5,692 bases of DNA, taken from NCBI GenBank assembly GCA_020861055.1, contig JAJBTD010000127.1, forward strand, positions 1-5,692, read 5' to 3'. Every line of letters begins with the position of its first letter. Positions within the stretch are counted from its first letter, which is position 1. This document shows positions 4,786 through 5,692 of this stretch, one piece after another. The stretch comes from Clostridiales bacterium (GTDB lineage: Bacteria; Bacillota; Clostridia; Oscillospirales; Oscillospiraceae). The translations under genes were made by a program, and so were the position numbers. The notes below the pieces were generated by a model. It saw only the letters and a list, made by a program, of their open reading frames with translations, was not told the DNA's origin and made no database searches.

Positions 4786-5692
4786 TTACGACAGGCTCAG
4801 CAGGGTATACCCCGCATCGGATGTTATCACGTCCTCCAGCCCCTGGGTGACATAGAGGTTCCCCTCCGTGTCGATGAAGATGGCCTGGAACTCGTCGCTG
4901 TGCTGCCGCCAGTAGTCGGCCCCGTTCTCCAGGCCCATGATGAACAGGGCGGTGGAGAGAGCGTCCCCCAACGTGCCGTCAGAGGAAATGACCGTGACGG
5001 AGCACAGGCCGCTCTCTGCCGGGTAGCCGGTGGAGGGGTCGATGATGTGGTGGTAGGTCTTGCCGGTGGCCTCGTCGGTGAAGTACCGCTCATAGGAGCC
5101 GGAGGTGATGACCGCCTGATCCTCCACCTCGATGACCGCCACGATGCTCCCCTCGGTCCCCGTGGGGTCCTGGATGCCCACCCGCCAGGGAGAGCCGTCG
5201 GGCTTGCACCCCAGACAATGGACGTTTCCTCCCAGAGAGACCATGGCGGAGACGACCCCCATCTCCCGAAACAGGTCGATGACTGTCTGGGAGGTATAGC
5301 CCTTGGCGATACCCCCCAGATCGACGGACTGCCCCTGGTCCAGAGTGACGGCAGAGTTGGCGCTGTCCCAGGAGATGCGGTCCGACCCCACCAGGGTCAG
5401 GGCGGTCTGAATCTCCGCCTCCGTAGGCACCTGGTAGTCCTGGGTGGTGAAGCCCCACAGCTCCATCAGGGGGTACACCGTGATGTCGAACGCGCCGCCG
5501 GTGCTCTCATAGAGCTCCAGCGACCGCTCCAGCAGGGCGGCGGTGTCCTCCGAGAGAACGGCGCTGCCGGACCGGTTCAGCTGGGAGATCTCGCTGTCCT
5601 CGCTGCCCACGGTGAACAGGGCCTCCAGCCGCTGTATCTCCTCCACTGCGGCCTCCAGCGCCTCGGCCCGGCCACTGCCGTAGGCGGTGAGG
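4786..5692 (-). CDS. apbE: FAD:protein FMN transferase, ApbE family (N-terminus outside window)
   Basis: ApbE enzymes split FAD and attach FMN covalently to a threonine in target flavoproteins, such as the NqrB/C or RnfD/G subunits, on the outer side of the membrane. The frame runs open to the right edge. The residues before the first possible start (GTG 5646), LTAYGSGRAEALEAA, fit the family's early LTAYG strand, so the gene is cut and that GTG is not the start. Within the 301 residues seen are FDITVYPLMELWGF (68-81), VDLGGIAKGY (123-132), SLGGN (152-156), WRVGIQDP (169-176), TSGSYERYF (196-204), HHIIDPSTGYP (214-224) and GDALSTALF (242-250). The last of these supplies the likely Mg ligands Asp243 and Thr247. 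The C-terminus (IDTEGNLYVTQGL) is typical. The missing N-terminus probably holds a lipoprotein or signal peptide. No target flavoprotein gene is visible. No hairpin follows the stop, so transcripts may run into glnS. Confidence 0.95.
   Translation of the reverse strand, partial: LTAYGSGRAEALEAAVEEIQRLEALFTVGSEDSEISQLNRSGSAVLSEDTAALLERSLELYESTGGAFDITVYPLMELWGFTTQDYQVPTEAEIQTALTLVGSDRISWDSANSAVTLDQGQSVDLGGIAKGYTSQTVIDLFREMGVVSAMVSLGGNVHCLGCKPDGSPWRVGIQDPTGTEGSIVAVIEVEDQAVITSGSYERYFTDEATGKTYHHIIDPSTGYPAESGLCSVTVISSDGTLGDALSTALFIMGLENGADYWRQHSDEFQAIFIDTEGNLYVTQGLEDVITSDAGYTLLSLS

Noticed and set aside
3302..4855. A 517-codon open frame on the plus strand opposite glnS
   Set aside because: It lies antisense to a well-recognised glnS and overlaps apbE. 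Its product is a low-complexity Val/Gly/Leu/His-rich sequence with no domain. Long antisense frames are expected when GC-rich codons keep stops rare.
1..5692. CRISPR array, tRNA/rRNA genes, insertion sequence or toxin-antitoxin pair
   Set aside because: No regularly spaced repeats, tRNA-like cloverleaf, transposase motif or pair of small overlapping genes was seen. The intergenic space is short and is accounted for by the promoter, hairpins and ribosome sites.

Overview
The window is a GC-rich bacterial chromosome segment with strong G/C bias at third codon positions. It carries six protein genes and no RNA genes, mobile elements or CRISPR. Purine-rich GGAG-type Shine-Dalgarno sites sit 7-8 nt before most starts, TTG starts seem to be used, and the replicative polymerase has a DnaE1-like tail. 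Together with the mix of gene families, this suggests a high-GC member of the Clostridia, such as the Oscillospiraceae (Flavonifractor/Oscillibacter-like gut anaerobes). That placement is an inference and no database search was possible.

Layout: the left half is read rightwards. It holds the 3' end of dnaE (DNA polymerase III alpha, cut by the left edge), then a GNAT N-acetyltransferase, then a class I glutamine amidotransferase-like hydrolase of peptidase family C26 (PuuD-like). Gaps are 40 and 31 nt with no terminator between them, so the three could be one transcript. A strong hairpin with a T-run closes this group at about 2311-2361. The right half is read leftwards: apbE (FAD:protein FMN transferase, cut by the right edge), then glnS (glutaminyl-tRNA synthetase) behind its own recognisable promoter, then an Mrr-type restriction endonuclease-like protein with two C-terminal membrane segments. 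The two groups converge on the hairpin, which reads as a terminator from either side.

Most of this is housekeeping: replication, translation and flavoprotein maturation. The genes do not form one obvious pathway. The least routine gene is the membrane-anchored Mrr-like nuclease. It has no modification methylase beside it, lies just downstream of a large hairpin after glnS, and probably starts at a TTG. I did not find a clearly new multi-gene system. The findings worth checking are the nuclease, the presence of a GlnRS in a probable Firmicute, and several start-site and terminator details.
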